From: Selaginella moellendorffii
Lineage: Eukaryota; Streptophyta; Lycopodiopsida; Selaginellales; Selaginellaceae
DNA length: 64,000 nucleotides
Reading direction: 5' to 3'
Assembly: GCF_000143415.4 (NCBI RefSeq)
Contig: NW_003314325.1
Span: forward strand, 1,052,978-1,116,977
Shown here: positions 10,058 through 20,663 of the stretch, one piece after another
How the letters are laid out: each line of letters starts with the position of its first letter
Position numbering within the stretch: position 1 is the stretch's first letter
The notes under the pieces: generated by a model
The model's input: only the letters and a program-made list of their open reading frames with translations
Database searches by the model: none
What the model was told of the DNA's origin: nothing
Position numbers and translations under genes: made by a program

Positions 10058-11037
10058 TGTAAGTGATTAATTTTTCCATTCTACTTTAGTCACTTAACCA
10101 CACCTCCGACCACTTGGAGGAGTCTCATTCACAACCTCCATAAGTCCAATCCAGGACTTGGGACTTGCTAGCCCCAAGAATGGCATCCATGCCACTCAAC
10201 CCTTGCACCTGGTCCAAGTGCTCCACGTGTCCGATCCCATGACCAACACTCAAAGGTACCATTGACATAGCAACCTATTACGCTAAGGCCATGCCCATTC
10301 ACCTTGGTCACACCGATGGTCCAACACCACCTCCATCACAGTCCCATCTCTCAAGGATTGGGCCGTCTGTTCATGAGTGATCATCCCAGATCCACTCCTT
10401 AGAATCCTTAGGATGCCCATAGACATGGGGAATAGCCTTTCCCAATATCCCCTTTCTGGTCTCCACCAAGTCCCTTTCTGCCCATGGCTGTGTTTGCCAA
10501 CACTGCCACTGGATCAAGGCTCATAGGCCCGACCACTAAGTCCCACGGTCCTCTAGGACTTCCTCACCACTCGACTATATCCTTGGTCACTACACTAGAG
10601 GACTACTCCTCTTCCTTTCCACAGTCTGGGCCCTTAGGGAAACATTTCGGAACACCATGGCCCTACGCAGGCCTTATGGGTACTCTCACTACCTTCTGCC
10701 TTTGGGTGCTCTAGCCATGGGCTTAGAGCGAGGTTCCGTTGAGCCATGCTAGGTATCCAAGTAGGTAGTACCACCCACATTTGGACTGGGAGCATCGACC
10801 AGTCGATCTCCCGGGGGAACTAGAGCCAGCTCTTGAACATTTCACCAAGCTACCCCATTTGTCAGTCTGTATTCACTCTAGTCTTGGACTTCCCAGTGGT
10901 CAGTTCATCACCCAACACTGGGCATGGCCTTCCTGGGCCAAACTGGCCTTTCTTGGGCCAAATTGGCCTTTCCTGGCCAAACTGGCTCCACTAGGCTCTA
11001 ACCCCACACTCTCCTTACTATACTTTTGGAACCCCCT

Positions 11038-11515
11038 GCAAGAGCATTCATAACCCGGGTTCAAGGTGAGATTATGTATTTTATTTCAAGGTGAACAATC
11101 CGAATCTGAATCAGAGGAGGCGTGATGGCATGGCGTGATGGCGTGAGGCGTGACACCAAAAAGGAGGTGTCCACTAGCGCTTAGGCTTATAATGGCGTGT
11201 GCCCTCATGCCATTTACTTGATCACCAAATACCTTTTTCGCTTTGCACTAGTATATCTTAATACCGGTCTGAGAAATAGAATGGCATGTGCCCTCAGGCC
11301 TTTTACTAAATCACCTTTAAAAGAAATGCAAGCCTCTATGTCGTAAAAAAAAGGTACTAGAGAAATTCCTTAATAATATGAATGTTATTTAGTTTCATGA
11401 AAATACACTAAGGGTCAAATGAGTTAAATGGCTTCTCCAGACTAGCAATGCCTCTTGCTACACCTTCACAATTAGATTCCTTAGAAAAAGATAACATTGA
11501 ATAATATCTTAGAAA
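11038..11515 (+). repeat. Copied transposon fragment inside the LTR
   Basis: Nearly identical to 8995-9467: the end of the transposase frame, its 3' region and two palindromes. At the right junction a short unit containing AAAAAGATAACATTG is present twice. The solo LTR has a short unrelated sequence at this place. No flanking repeat is typical of transposition, so this looks like repair filler or a template switch. Confidence 0.75.
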
Positions 11516-11559
11516 AAGATAACATTGCTTTGGGCTTTCACCCAACTGCCTGTATTAGT

Positions 11560-11950
11560 ATTCAGACTCGGACTCGGACTCGGACTCGGACTCGGACTCA
11601 GGCTAGGTCTCGGCTTTGGCCTCGGTCTCGGTCTCGGTCTCGGTCTCGATCTTGGTCTCGGTCCTGGTCCCGGTCTCGGTCCCGGTCTCGGTCTCGACCT
11701 CGGACTCCATCTCGGGTCCTTCTCGGACTCCATCTCGGATTCCATCTCGGGTCCATCTCGGACTCCATCTCGGACTCCATCTCGAACTCCATCTGGGTCC
11801 ATCTCGAACTCCATCTCGGACTCCGTCTCGGTCCATCTCGGACTTCATCTCAGACTCCGTCTCGGTCCATCTTGGACTCCATCTCGGACTCCACCTCGGA
11901 CTCCAACTCGGGTCCATCTCGGACTCTATCTTGGTCTATCTCAGACTCCT
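11560..11950. repeat. GGACTC hexamer satellite in the LTR
   Basis: Tandem GGACTC/GGTCTC hexamers pass into a CTCCATCTCGGA-type array. The same array is at about 38640-39055 in the solo LTR, with different unit numbers. It gives long spurious frames on both strands. Confidence 0.85.
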
Positions 11951-12310
11951 CCACGTGTCATGTGTTGGTCCTTTTTGGGTCCCTTTTTGGAGCCTTGCTT
12001 ATTGGTTGCCTCGTGCTCGTTCCTTGAGCACTTTGTTGGGAGTTCCACTCCTGCTCTCGACCTTTCAAGTCGGAGTTTTTAGTCCAAACGTGTTATGCTC
12101 GTTTGGCTTTCGCTTCGGCCACTACCACGTGGCACCTTTCCCAGCTCCACTTTGGGCCTAGGGATTTTGTGTCTCACAAGCAAGTGTTAGGCTTGGATTC
12201 GTGGTGAAAAATTTGCTTCTGTTCCAGCCCCATGTTTCTATGGGGAACGAAAACAAGCATTATTTTCAAGATGGTGCTAGCTATATTGTTGCAACACCGA
12301 TGCCAACCAT

Positions 12311-12862
12311 ATGAAGTGGCTTGAAGACACTATAGTGACTAAACCTGATACAGTACCTAAAGAATGGCCGGTTGCTAATGGGGTCGCGCTCACCTCGGAT
12401 GAGATTGAAAACCTTGAGAAATCTGGTTTTAATCTTGAGAAGAGAGTTGGAGACATGAGTGACAAAACCAAGACTATTCCTACAAAAATGCATAGGAGGC
12501 CAGCACGAAAAGGTAAGGCAGTTAAATTTATTGCTACCATCTCCAAGCAGAAGCAAGGTAAAATAAACTTGGCTCAAACACTTGAGTGTGAGATTCTCTC
12601 CATGAAGGACATCACTGCGCTTGCAAAGGAGTACATAGTCAAAATAGAAGGTGGAGAGTACACAATTGCCATTCATGACTTTCCTTCTTGCACATGTCCA
12701 AACTTTACGAAGCACGAGGAACATGGGAAGGCATATGCTCTTTGCAAGCATATGTACTACATCTTCATCAACATCTTGCACCAAGATCCTAAAGTAGATA
12801 TTCATATACACCAAGCAAGCCTTACTATTGCTGAGTTGCAGAAAACTTTTGGAGCTAATTAG
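12311..12862 (+). pseudogene. MULE/FAR1-like transposase C-terminal fragment with SWIM zinc finger
   Basis: The open frame of 183 codons ends in CTCPNF...CKHMYYIF, the CXCXnCXH signature of the SWIM zinc finger found near the C-terminus of Mutator-like transposases and FAR1-type proteins. Just upstream, in another frame (about 12255-12308), a stretch reading GASYIVATP looks like the preceding part, so a small frameshift is likely. No catalytic core is present, so this is a remnant. It begins about 130 bp right of the LTR end. No terminal repeats are visible. Confidence 0.6.
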
Positions 12863-12953
12863 ATTTCTCCAACACTATTGATGTTTATTCTCTATCAATA
12901 AAACTTATTATACTTTACATAATTAATAAAAATGTGCTTTTTCATTTCACTTT

Positions 12954-13253
12954 TCATTTTATATGCTTCCGAGTGTTCTTTTCGCAATACTGCCCATAGT
13001 ACTCGTGTGTCTCCATTTCTGTCTTTACCATTTCAAAAAAGATTTCATGGTAGTCTTTCGGGTGCGTGATGTTGCAGTGTGTCGCAAGGGTATATATACT
13101 ATTATATTGATCATTGCCATTATTTCCATCAGATGCTAAAAAACATATAGGGCACTTCTTGAAAGTGGCAGAATTGCACTTTTCTAAAACAAGTAAGAGG
13201 GCATTCTTTTTCACCCAATTTGTTGCACCCTTTGTCATTGCATTTATCTCCAA
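12954..13253 (-). pseudogene. Short zinc-finger-like ORF, transposon remnant
   Basis: The 99-codon minus-strand frame contains CPIC followed by THCNITHPKDYHEI, a CX2C...HX(4-5)H arrangement of a C2H2/BED-like finger. Such fingers are common in transposase-related proteins. It is convergent with the SWIM fragment. No further domain is seen and the protein is short, so I treat it as a remnant. It could also be a small transposon accessory protein. Confidence 0.35.
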
Positions 13254-13259
13254 CTCATG

Positions 13260-15900
13260 ATCACTATCCTCACTATCCTCTCTTTCATTCTCTTGTGTGA
13301 TTTGGTTATGCTGTGCAATGGGATAATTATTTCATCTCCTAGCCCTTGAACCCTAGGAAAAAAGATTGTGAGAGTTAAAATTACCAACACTAGAACCCAT
13401 AGATATTTATGGGTGTATTTCCCTTTTTTCGAATGAGAGTGTGAATGAAGATCTATAAATTCTAGACAATATGTTACGACAAACCCCTCAAGAATGTATT
13501 CTACAAAGAACCAAGTCTTTCTTTTATATGCAATAAGCTTACATCAATGGTTATATTTTTTTCCTTTCAAACAGTTATATGGTTTTATATAGAATCTTAT
13601 TTCAAATTTAATAATTTTTTAATACTGACAAACTTGACATTTACTAGCCAGAAAGCATAGAGTACAAATTTAAAGAAGTGACAAGAATACTCTTTTTGCA
13701 AACATTTTATTTTATGTTCTAACAAATGTCCCTATCATTGCATGTAGTAAATATTTAAATTATTAGAACAAAAAGTGTTCTTTAGAACATTTTTATCTAT
13801 ATAATATATAGAGAGTTATTAAATTATTAGATTCGCCATAACCTTAAAATTTTAAAATTTATAATGTTTGTACTAAATTACAATTGAAAATTGAGCTCAA
13901 TTCATGAGCTCAACTCTTCAACTCGTGAGCTCAAGTATGGTCCGCACCTAAGCACATTAACAACTTAAAATTACAATTTGAGTTAGTAAAAATTGGTAAT
14001 CTGTTAGTGGTTATTATGAGTTATTACCATGTTACTATGGGTAAAAGTAAACCTCTATGAGTTTGCTATGAGTAGCAAATAAGTTGGTCTATAATTGTTT
14101 AGCATAGCACTAGTGGATCCTTACTATACATGATTATAAATTAATCAATCAAGATTGTAGGGATTAATTTATTGAATCAAGTAATCATTGTCGTCCTCTC
14201 TTATAAACTTATATTACATTTATTTGAAGATACTGCAAATATAAGCTTAAGGTTTAGTTAATTTGAGTCAGAAAAAATAGTTATTAAGGATGAAGTATTA
14301 AACATGTAAATCATCTTCTTTTCTTTGAGAAATGATTTACAATAAAGTGTGATTTTATTTTTTATATTCACATCATATAATTGAAAGGCACTATTTTGAT
14401 TCATGTTAGTTATAGTGGTTTTACAAATGCTGTGTTGTGGGATGGATAATGCTGAAGAGGCAAACCATTTATTTAGATTTACCATCAAAAGGCTTGGGTT
14501 ATATTATTCAATTCTTTTTTAAAGAGCTTCATTATTGCTAAATTAGTTTTGAGTTTAGTTGGAAAAAAATTCCTTACACTCAAAGGGCTTTAGAAGATGA
14601 AAAGGTGATAACAATAAATCATCTAGAATATTTAGGGGTTGTGTTAAGTGATTATATATTGTTATAAAAACTTGAAACCACCAATATAATTATTAATAAC
14701 CATAATAGAAACAAAACCAAAACCATAGCATAGATATCAATCCATTATGAATTCTGAATGAATTAGTTGCAACTCCATATATAGCTGCCAAATATTTGAA
14801 TCATTCAATGCTATTTAACACTTGAAATCTATAGAATAAATCACTCTATTTAAGCTCCTTAGCCTGGAGTTTTAAAGTTTTAGGATTAAGGAAAAACCAT
14901 GTAGGGAAACTTGATCACAAAACTGAAAACTCAACCCATCAATTAGAATTAAAAGAGGCACTATGAATTGGGGAAAAAATTCAAGACTTATAGTCACAAA
15001 TATTTTGAGATGATAAATGGATATAGTTGAATGGTTATGGATGGTCATGTAAGGTTACATGGCACATAATGACCATTAGATTCTTGGGAGTATTCTTTTA
15101 AAATCTAGTAGGCGCGGGGAGTATCCAATTTTATGCATAGAATATTCTTCCAAGACCAATAACGGAATGCCACATGTCCTGTTTATGACAGACTTTGATA
15201 TACTTCTACAAGTGGGAGAGAGGGAAAAAGGAGTGAGATGACAGCAGAATAGGATGAACGAATCTGAAGGGGAAGCCCAGCTACTATGACTGAAATGTGC
15301 TGTTTGGGCAGGGTGACTGAGTTCCAATTGACTCTGGCCCCAAACATGTGTCTTAATGATTTGTTCATTTCCTCAATGGATCGCTTGTCCATGTTCTAGC
15401 ACACGGCAAGGAACCAGATTGCTCAACTTATAATCTTTGTGAAAAGAAGATCAGTGTTTACGATCACACTTGAGGCATCACTACTGATGGGGACACCAGA
15501 ATGTTGACAGTGGGGTTTAGAACATGTTTTCTAGTCATCACGCAGCAGCTCCATGGAACAATTGGGACAAGCAAGACTTGTGACGGCTTTGAGTCTTTCA
15601 ACCCTGGCCCAGGGAGAGGTCGTGTATAAGTAGTCTATAAGGCTTTTTTGTAATGACAGTATGGAGCTCTATGTTGGGATTTGGAGAAATCTTTTTGTTG
15701 CTCACTACACCTGGGCCACATCATCAAAGCCCAAATGCCATTGCTGAAATGACCATGAAGGCCAAAGGCATAGCATGTAGCTTTAGAAATACTATGAACT
15801 CTCCGGAAAGACAACTCTTTCAATTTACTCTCTGTGATATGAGCTCATGACCCTTCTAATATTGCTCATGATAAGCACTTCCTTCATCAAAGTCCAAGCC
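13260..15900. repeat. AT-rich region without genes, including a decayed LTR-element fragment
   Basis: No gene is supported. About 13950-14570 aligns with 29680-30320, the interior of the LTR element at 28284-35490, with most differences being C to T or G to A in this copy. The rest is AT-rich with only short chance frames. About 15600-15900 has short frames that I do not believe. Confidence 0.5.
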
Positions 15901-16137
15901 CATACCCGATCAACAAACATGATCCTTTGGCATTTTTTGGTTTCAGAGCTGAAAATAAAAAAGAAAAAATGTTTGTAAAGAATGTTTTACCAAAAAGGAT
16001 TTCCATATCTAAGATGGTAACGCCCCAAGAGTATGGTTATATTTTGTTCCTTCCAGCAACTTGGAGATCACAAGCCCGAGGACAATCCACTGGGGAGCGA
16101 GGCGGAAAAGATGAAAGCCCGATGAAAACGGCGTTTC

Positions 16138-18459
16138 ATGCGCAGGATTACTGGCGCCCAATGGGTGATCAACCTGGTGCGCTCCTGCGCCTCGAGGAAG
16201 GATCTAGCAGAGGCGCGGCGGATCCACGCCCAGATCCTCGACAGCGATCCACTGCGGCGGGACAAGCGCGTGGCCGATCAGCTGGTGCTCATGTACAGCA
16301 AATGCGGCAGCCTGGCGGAGGCTTGCGATGTGTTCCACACTATGATCGAGCTGCCAGATCTCTACAGTTGGAACGTCTTGGCTCTAGCTTATGCCCACCA
16401 CGGGCACGCCGCGGGAGCCAAGGCCACCTTCGATCAAATGCCCCAGAGAAACCACGTATCGTGGCATTCGATCATCTCGGCTCACAGCATTCTCGGCCAG
16501 GCCGAGGAGGCCAAGCGCGTTCTTGACAGGATGCCGGCAGCGGATCTTCTCTCGTGGAACATCGTCATCGCAGTGTTTGCCCAGAAGCGGTATTTTCATG
16601 GGACGAAGCAAACGTTTGATTTTATGCCTGTTCTTGACATTGTCTCTTGGAATTGCCTTGTCACCACCTTTGCGCACAAAGGGGGGATTGATCAAACTTG
16701 CAAGTGCTTTTTTCTAATGCCGCAGTGGGATGCGGTGGCTTCAACTGCGATGGTCCAAGCATTTGCCCAGTTCGGGCATATGGAGGAATCGAAAGCCGTG
16801 TTTGATCAGTCCATGGATCGAGGAGCTGTCTTGTGGACAATCCTTCTCGTGGCATACACTCACAAAAATCTCATTGCCGAGGCAAGCGAGATCTTTGATC
16901 GGATGCCTGCGAGAGACGTGGTGGTGTGGACGGCAATTGTGTTGGCTCTGGGACAGAACGGCGAGTTCGACCGAGCGGCGGTGCTGTTCCACGCCATGCC
17001 GGAGAGAAACATCATCTCCTGGAACACGATGCTAGCCGCGAGCGCGATCAACAGGAGCGCGGAGGAGACCACGGCCATGTTTGAGGCACTGGACGAGCGA
17101 AACCTGGTGTCATGGAACATCCTGCTCGATTCCTATGCACGGAATGGCGCGCTGGATCGAGCCATGCACGCGTTTGATCTCATGCCGGCGTGGGAGAGCG
17201 TCGCTTGGAACACGCTCATCGCTGGGTTGGGTCTGCGATCGCGGATCTCCGAGGCAAAGTCACTGTTTGATCGAATGCCCGCAACGAAGAACATCATCTC
17301 GTGGACGTCGATGATCCAGGGATTCGTCGAGACAGGCAGCGTGGATGATGCTAAAGAGCTCTTCGATCTCATGCCTGGATGGGATCCAGCGTCTTGGAAC
17401 TTGGTTCTCCAGGCGTATGCCCGGAGCGGGCATACCGAGAGCGTCAAGAGCGTGTTCCAGGAGATGCCCGAGAAATCTCTCCTCGCCCACGTCTTCCTCA
17501 TCGCGGCATTCGCGCAGGGAGGCCAGATCGCGGAGGCCAAGAGCGCGTTCGATCGGATGATCCGGCTGGACATCACGGCCTGGAACACGATCATCGCTGC
17601 CTACTGCGGAGATCACGATCCAGGCTTGAAGAACGCGCGCAGGGGATTCGATCGGGCTCCCAAGCGCGACATCGTGTCGTGGAACACGATCATCAGTGGC
17701 TACGTCCAGCGCGAGAATCTGGAGGAGGCCAAGCTCCTGTTTGATTCCATGCCCGAGAAGAACAGAGTCTCTTGCAACGCGATGCTCGCTGGCTACTCCA
17801 ATCGATGCCTCGCGGACGAGGCCGCGGATCTCTTCCACTCCATGACTCAATCCGCGATCACGCAGCCGGATCGGCTGTCCCTCACGGCGATGATCAACGT
17901 CTACTCCAAGACCGGGCAGCTCCAGCGAGCGCGGGATCTCTTCTCCAGCATCGCCAATCCGGACGTGACGCTCTGGAACGCGATGATCGCCGGCCACTCC
18001 AACAGCGGCGATCTGGATCACGGCATCCAGCTGCTGCGCTCGATGTGGATCGCAGGAGTGGACCCCGACGGCGTGACGCTCCTCACCGTCCTCGCGACTT
18101 GCGCACAAAAGGGTCTGATTGATGAGAGCTGCCACCACTTCCAGTCGCTGCTCGCGGATCACGGCGTCCGGACTGAGCGATCACACTTCTCGTGCATGGT
18201 GGATCTCCTGGCGCGGATCGGCCGGCTGGGCGACGCGATCGATCTGGCGATGAGCATGCCGTTCGTCCCGGACGAAGTGGAGCTCGCATCTTTGCTCAGT
18301 GCTTGCGGTTTACATCGTGACGCCGACCAGGCCGCACGGGCAGCCATGGATCTGGGGAGCGTATCTCCCACGCGATCCTCGCCGTACGTGCTCCTCTCCA
18401 ATGCTTTTGTACAGGAGGTAACGCCGTTCTTGGCACCAGGTAATTACGCTACACTATAG
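16138..18459 (+). CDS. PLS-class pentatricopeptide repeat protein
   Basis: The intronless frame of 773 codons consists almost wholly of about 20 PPR motifs of about 31 residues. They follow the pattern SWNxxIxxxxxxGxxxxAxxxFDxMP, typical of S motifs. The C-terminus has a short E-type motif (PDEVELASLLSAC, then SPYVLLSNAF) and stops without E2 or DYW domains. Such proteins bind organellar RNA one base per motif and usually guide C-to-U editing. Without a DYW domain this one would need a partner deaminase. No clear transit peptide precedes the first motif from this ATG, and an upstream start is blocked. The frame is intact and GC-rich, so it is probably the functional unit-1 copy. After the E motif, GTAACG at 18418 could be a donor to a short 3' exon. 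Confidence 0.85.
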   Translation: MRRITGAQWVINLVRSCASRKDLAEARRIHAQILDSDPLRRDKRVADQLVLMYSKCGSLAEACDVFHTMIELPDLYSWNVLALAYAHHGHAAGAKATFDQMPQRNHVSWHSIISAHSILGQAEEAKRVLDRMPAADLLSWNIVIAVFAQKRYFHGTKQTFDFMPVLDIVSWNCLVTTFAHKGGIDQTCKCFFLMPQWDAVASTAMVQAFAQFGHMEESKAVFDQSMDRGAVLWTILLVAYTHKNLIAEASEIFDRMPARDVVVWTAIVLALGQNGEFDRAAVLFHAMPERNIISWNTMLAASAINRSAEETTAMFEALDERNLVSWNILLDSYARNGALDRAMHAFDLMPAWESVAWNTLIAGLGLRSRISEAKSLFDRMPATKNIISWTSMIQGFVETGSVDDAKELFDLMPGWDPASWNLVLQAYARSGHTESVKSVFQEMPEKSLLAHVFLIAAFAQGGQIAEAKSAFDRMIRLDITAWNTIIAAYCGDHDPGLKNARRGFDRAPKRDIVSWNTIISGYVQRENLEEAKLLFDSMPEKNRVSCNAMLAGYSNRCLADEAADLFHSMTQSAITQPDRLSLTAMINVYSKTGQLQRARDLFSSIANPDVTLWNAMIAGHSNSGDLDHGIQLLRSMWIAGVDPDGVTLLTVLATCAQKGLIDESCHHFQSLLADHGVRTERSHFSCMVDLLARIGRLGDAIDLAMSMPFVPDEVELASLLSACGLHRDADQAARAAMDLGSVSPTRSSPYVLLSNAFVQEVTPFLAPGNYATL

Positions 18460-20402
18460 CTGACGCAAATGGCTTTCGAGTTCTTCTCCATATACCCAAA
18501 CTGGGCATACTTCTATATCGAAAGGTTGCATGGCTGTGATATTCCATTTGCTTGCAGCGCCAGCTTGATTGAAGCTGCCAACCTCTTGGAGAATGTGTAT
18601 GAAGAATTATCTGTTCACTGACACATTTATCTCTTGTGAAGTGGGCAAAGTGTGGCTTCTTATTATTTTGATCCAAAACTTCTACCTGTGCATTCAATCT
18701 TGTGTGACACTTTTTAATACGTTCTAGATGGTAAAAACAGGAGAAAGCCCATTATTCAAGTGATGGTCAGGATGTTTAAAATTCTGTGCGGCAAGCAGGC
18801 TTTCCATGGAGAGCTTGGGTGGCTGCTACGGATCTCCTCCAGAAATCGGACGAGTGAAAGGCTGAGCGAAGGCTGGGCTTTTACGTAAGGTGCCTTTCTG
18901 GTATATCTTCATCTGCTTTTCAAGTCGATCAATCACTCAAACTTGATTCAAGATGCAGGAAAAGCTGGGGAAAAGCTACAGAAAAATGCAGCTTGGGTCC
19001 TAGAATGAATAAAGCACTGATCTGATCGCTTCTCCAGCATCGCCGAATCTACTCCAACGAAGTGGAGCTCGCATCTTTGCTAAGTGCGTGTCGTGGGCCG
19101 GGCACCGTATCACGCGATTGTCAAATGCCTTCGTACAAGAGGTGAGACAACGAGAGAAAGAACTTAAAGCAACATGGCTTTTGGTGGACCTTCAACGTAG
19201 AAAGTAGATCACAAATGGGCATATCCAAGCTTTATGATTCCCACATTGTCCTGTGGAATTCATAGCGCATCTTGTGATCTCAAGACTTTAGGGTTCTTGC
19301 TTAACTTGCAAGAGTGTTTTGGAGGGCTAAGCTAAGTACATTGAACCTATCGCCGACCGGATTATCAGCCGGCATCATTGTATATACGATAAAGTCTCCT
19401 GGCTAACAAGCCCTTGTCTCCTTTCTAATGTCTTTCCTTACGTGCAATTGATTGCGCAGGCGATTCAGTCGCGCCTCAAGGTTGACGGACGAAGACGATT
19501 CGGTTCGCAGCTCTGGCATTGGTGGTAGCACACTTGTTTTTTGTTTATGGGCGCCATTGGATGCCCTCCCGGCGCGAGATATTCCACGCCAAAGGCGCTG
19601 GCTTTGAGACTAATCTGGCCCATTTACAATACAATATTGGAGACAGCACATGACTAAGCGGTCATGAGAGCTCAATCATAGGCGCGCGCCAGAGGGTTTT
19701 GGATTGATCAAACCAAAATATTGGCCAGCTTCTCGCCCATAAACCCTAAATTATGAGCTTTCGTTGTATGTTGCATGGGGACGTCCCCATCAGGCCCCTG
19801 TCAGGCGGCCCATTTAAGGGCAAAGCCAGAGGAAAATAAATGGCGGCCAAAGGAGAGAAAGGAAAGATGCCATACCAAAGGCTTTGCCACGTCTTTAAGG
19901 ACAGGTCCTTGCCAAGGACACATAAAAGGACACACCAGGGGCGCCAGCTTGCCTGTTGGCGCAAGGCAAGGACCACCCGTGCGCATTTACACCGGAGGGG
20001 TTAAGGATACAACGCCCCCCCCGGATGATGCCCAACGCTGGCTACTATCGTTGTTACCTGGCCGCTAAAAAGGGGGGGCCACCGGCCGGAGCCACTTTCC
20101 GACAGGCCCTTTCGTGGAAGTGTCAGTCCGTACGGGCTCCGTAGGCTGAGGCCGACCGTCGGATGGATCGGAATCGGCGGTGAGAGAATTAATGAACGGA
20201 CGGCGGATTGGTTGTTACACGTGGTTTTCCAGTCCAGCAGGGCCGTCCGATTACGACACTGGAGCGTGGTCCTTTATTTCTTTGAGGTTTTTAGCGGAGG
20301 CCGGATTGTTGGCGCTACCAAGAACCCTGATCCAGGGAGCGCGAAATCTCTCTCGGCGGCATCAATGAGAGTGTGATTCCAGGTATGAATCGCGCGGTGC
20401 TC
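18460..20402. promoter_or_regulatory. Spacer between PPR and AGO, unit 1, with likely AGO promoter
   Basis: No complete gene. 19049-19145 is a decayed copy of the PPR 3' end (GAAGTGGAGCTCGCATCTTT, then CTTCGTACAAGAGGT). 19311-20402 is absent from unit 2. That stretch includes a telo-box-like AAACCCTAA at 19741 beside GGCCCATTT (site II-like) elements at about 19617 and 19807. This pairing is common in plant promoters of growth-related genes. Frames in it are short. Confidence 0.4.
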
Positions 20403-20663
20403 GCGACGCGCCAGCGATCTTTCCCCTCCTCTGCTCCTCGTCCTGCCTGGCCCGCGCGAAATTCAATCTCCCGGCCATTGATTGCAAGTCTTGCGTGGGA
20501 TTCGTGTCTCCATTCCGAGCCAGCGCCTAGCTCGCCCCGACTTGCATTCCGCTCAATCCCTCCATCAAAGCCCTCCCCTATCCACATCGCCAGGAATTTG
20601 GTCTGAATTTCTTGCTGACCGCAGGTAACGCGAGAGCTTCCACATTCCGGGAGCTGATCGGCC

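Larger units (their letters stand above)
10058..12178 (-). mobile_element. LTR of minus-oriented retroelement, with a 475-bp insertion
   Basis: It starts TGTAAGTGATTAAT and ends TTTTGTGTCTCACA, and is homologous over its length to the solo LTR at 37641-39285. The two differ mainly because this copy contains 11038-11515, a near-identical copy of transposon sequence 8995-9467. The adjacent PBS on its left marks it as a 5' LTR on the minus strand. No target duplication is visible because the other end of the element is missing. The open frames inside are products of the GGACTC repeat, not genes. Confidence 0.8.

Noticed and set aside
11497-12161. Long Ser/Arg/Asp-rich open frames on both strands
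   Set aside because: All six frames are opened by the GGACTC hexamer array inside the LTR. The same array gives different 'proteins' at 38.4-39.1 kb.
16384-18401. Antisense and out-of-frame ORFs across the PPR gene (e.g. 300 codons at 17260-18162 minus)
   Set aside because: Shadows of a GC-rich repetitive coding sequence. The plus-strand frame alone shows PPR motifs.
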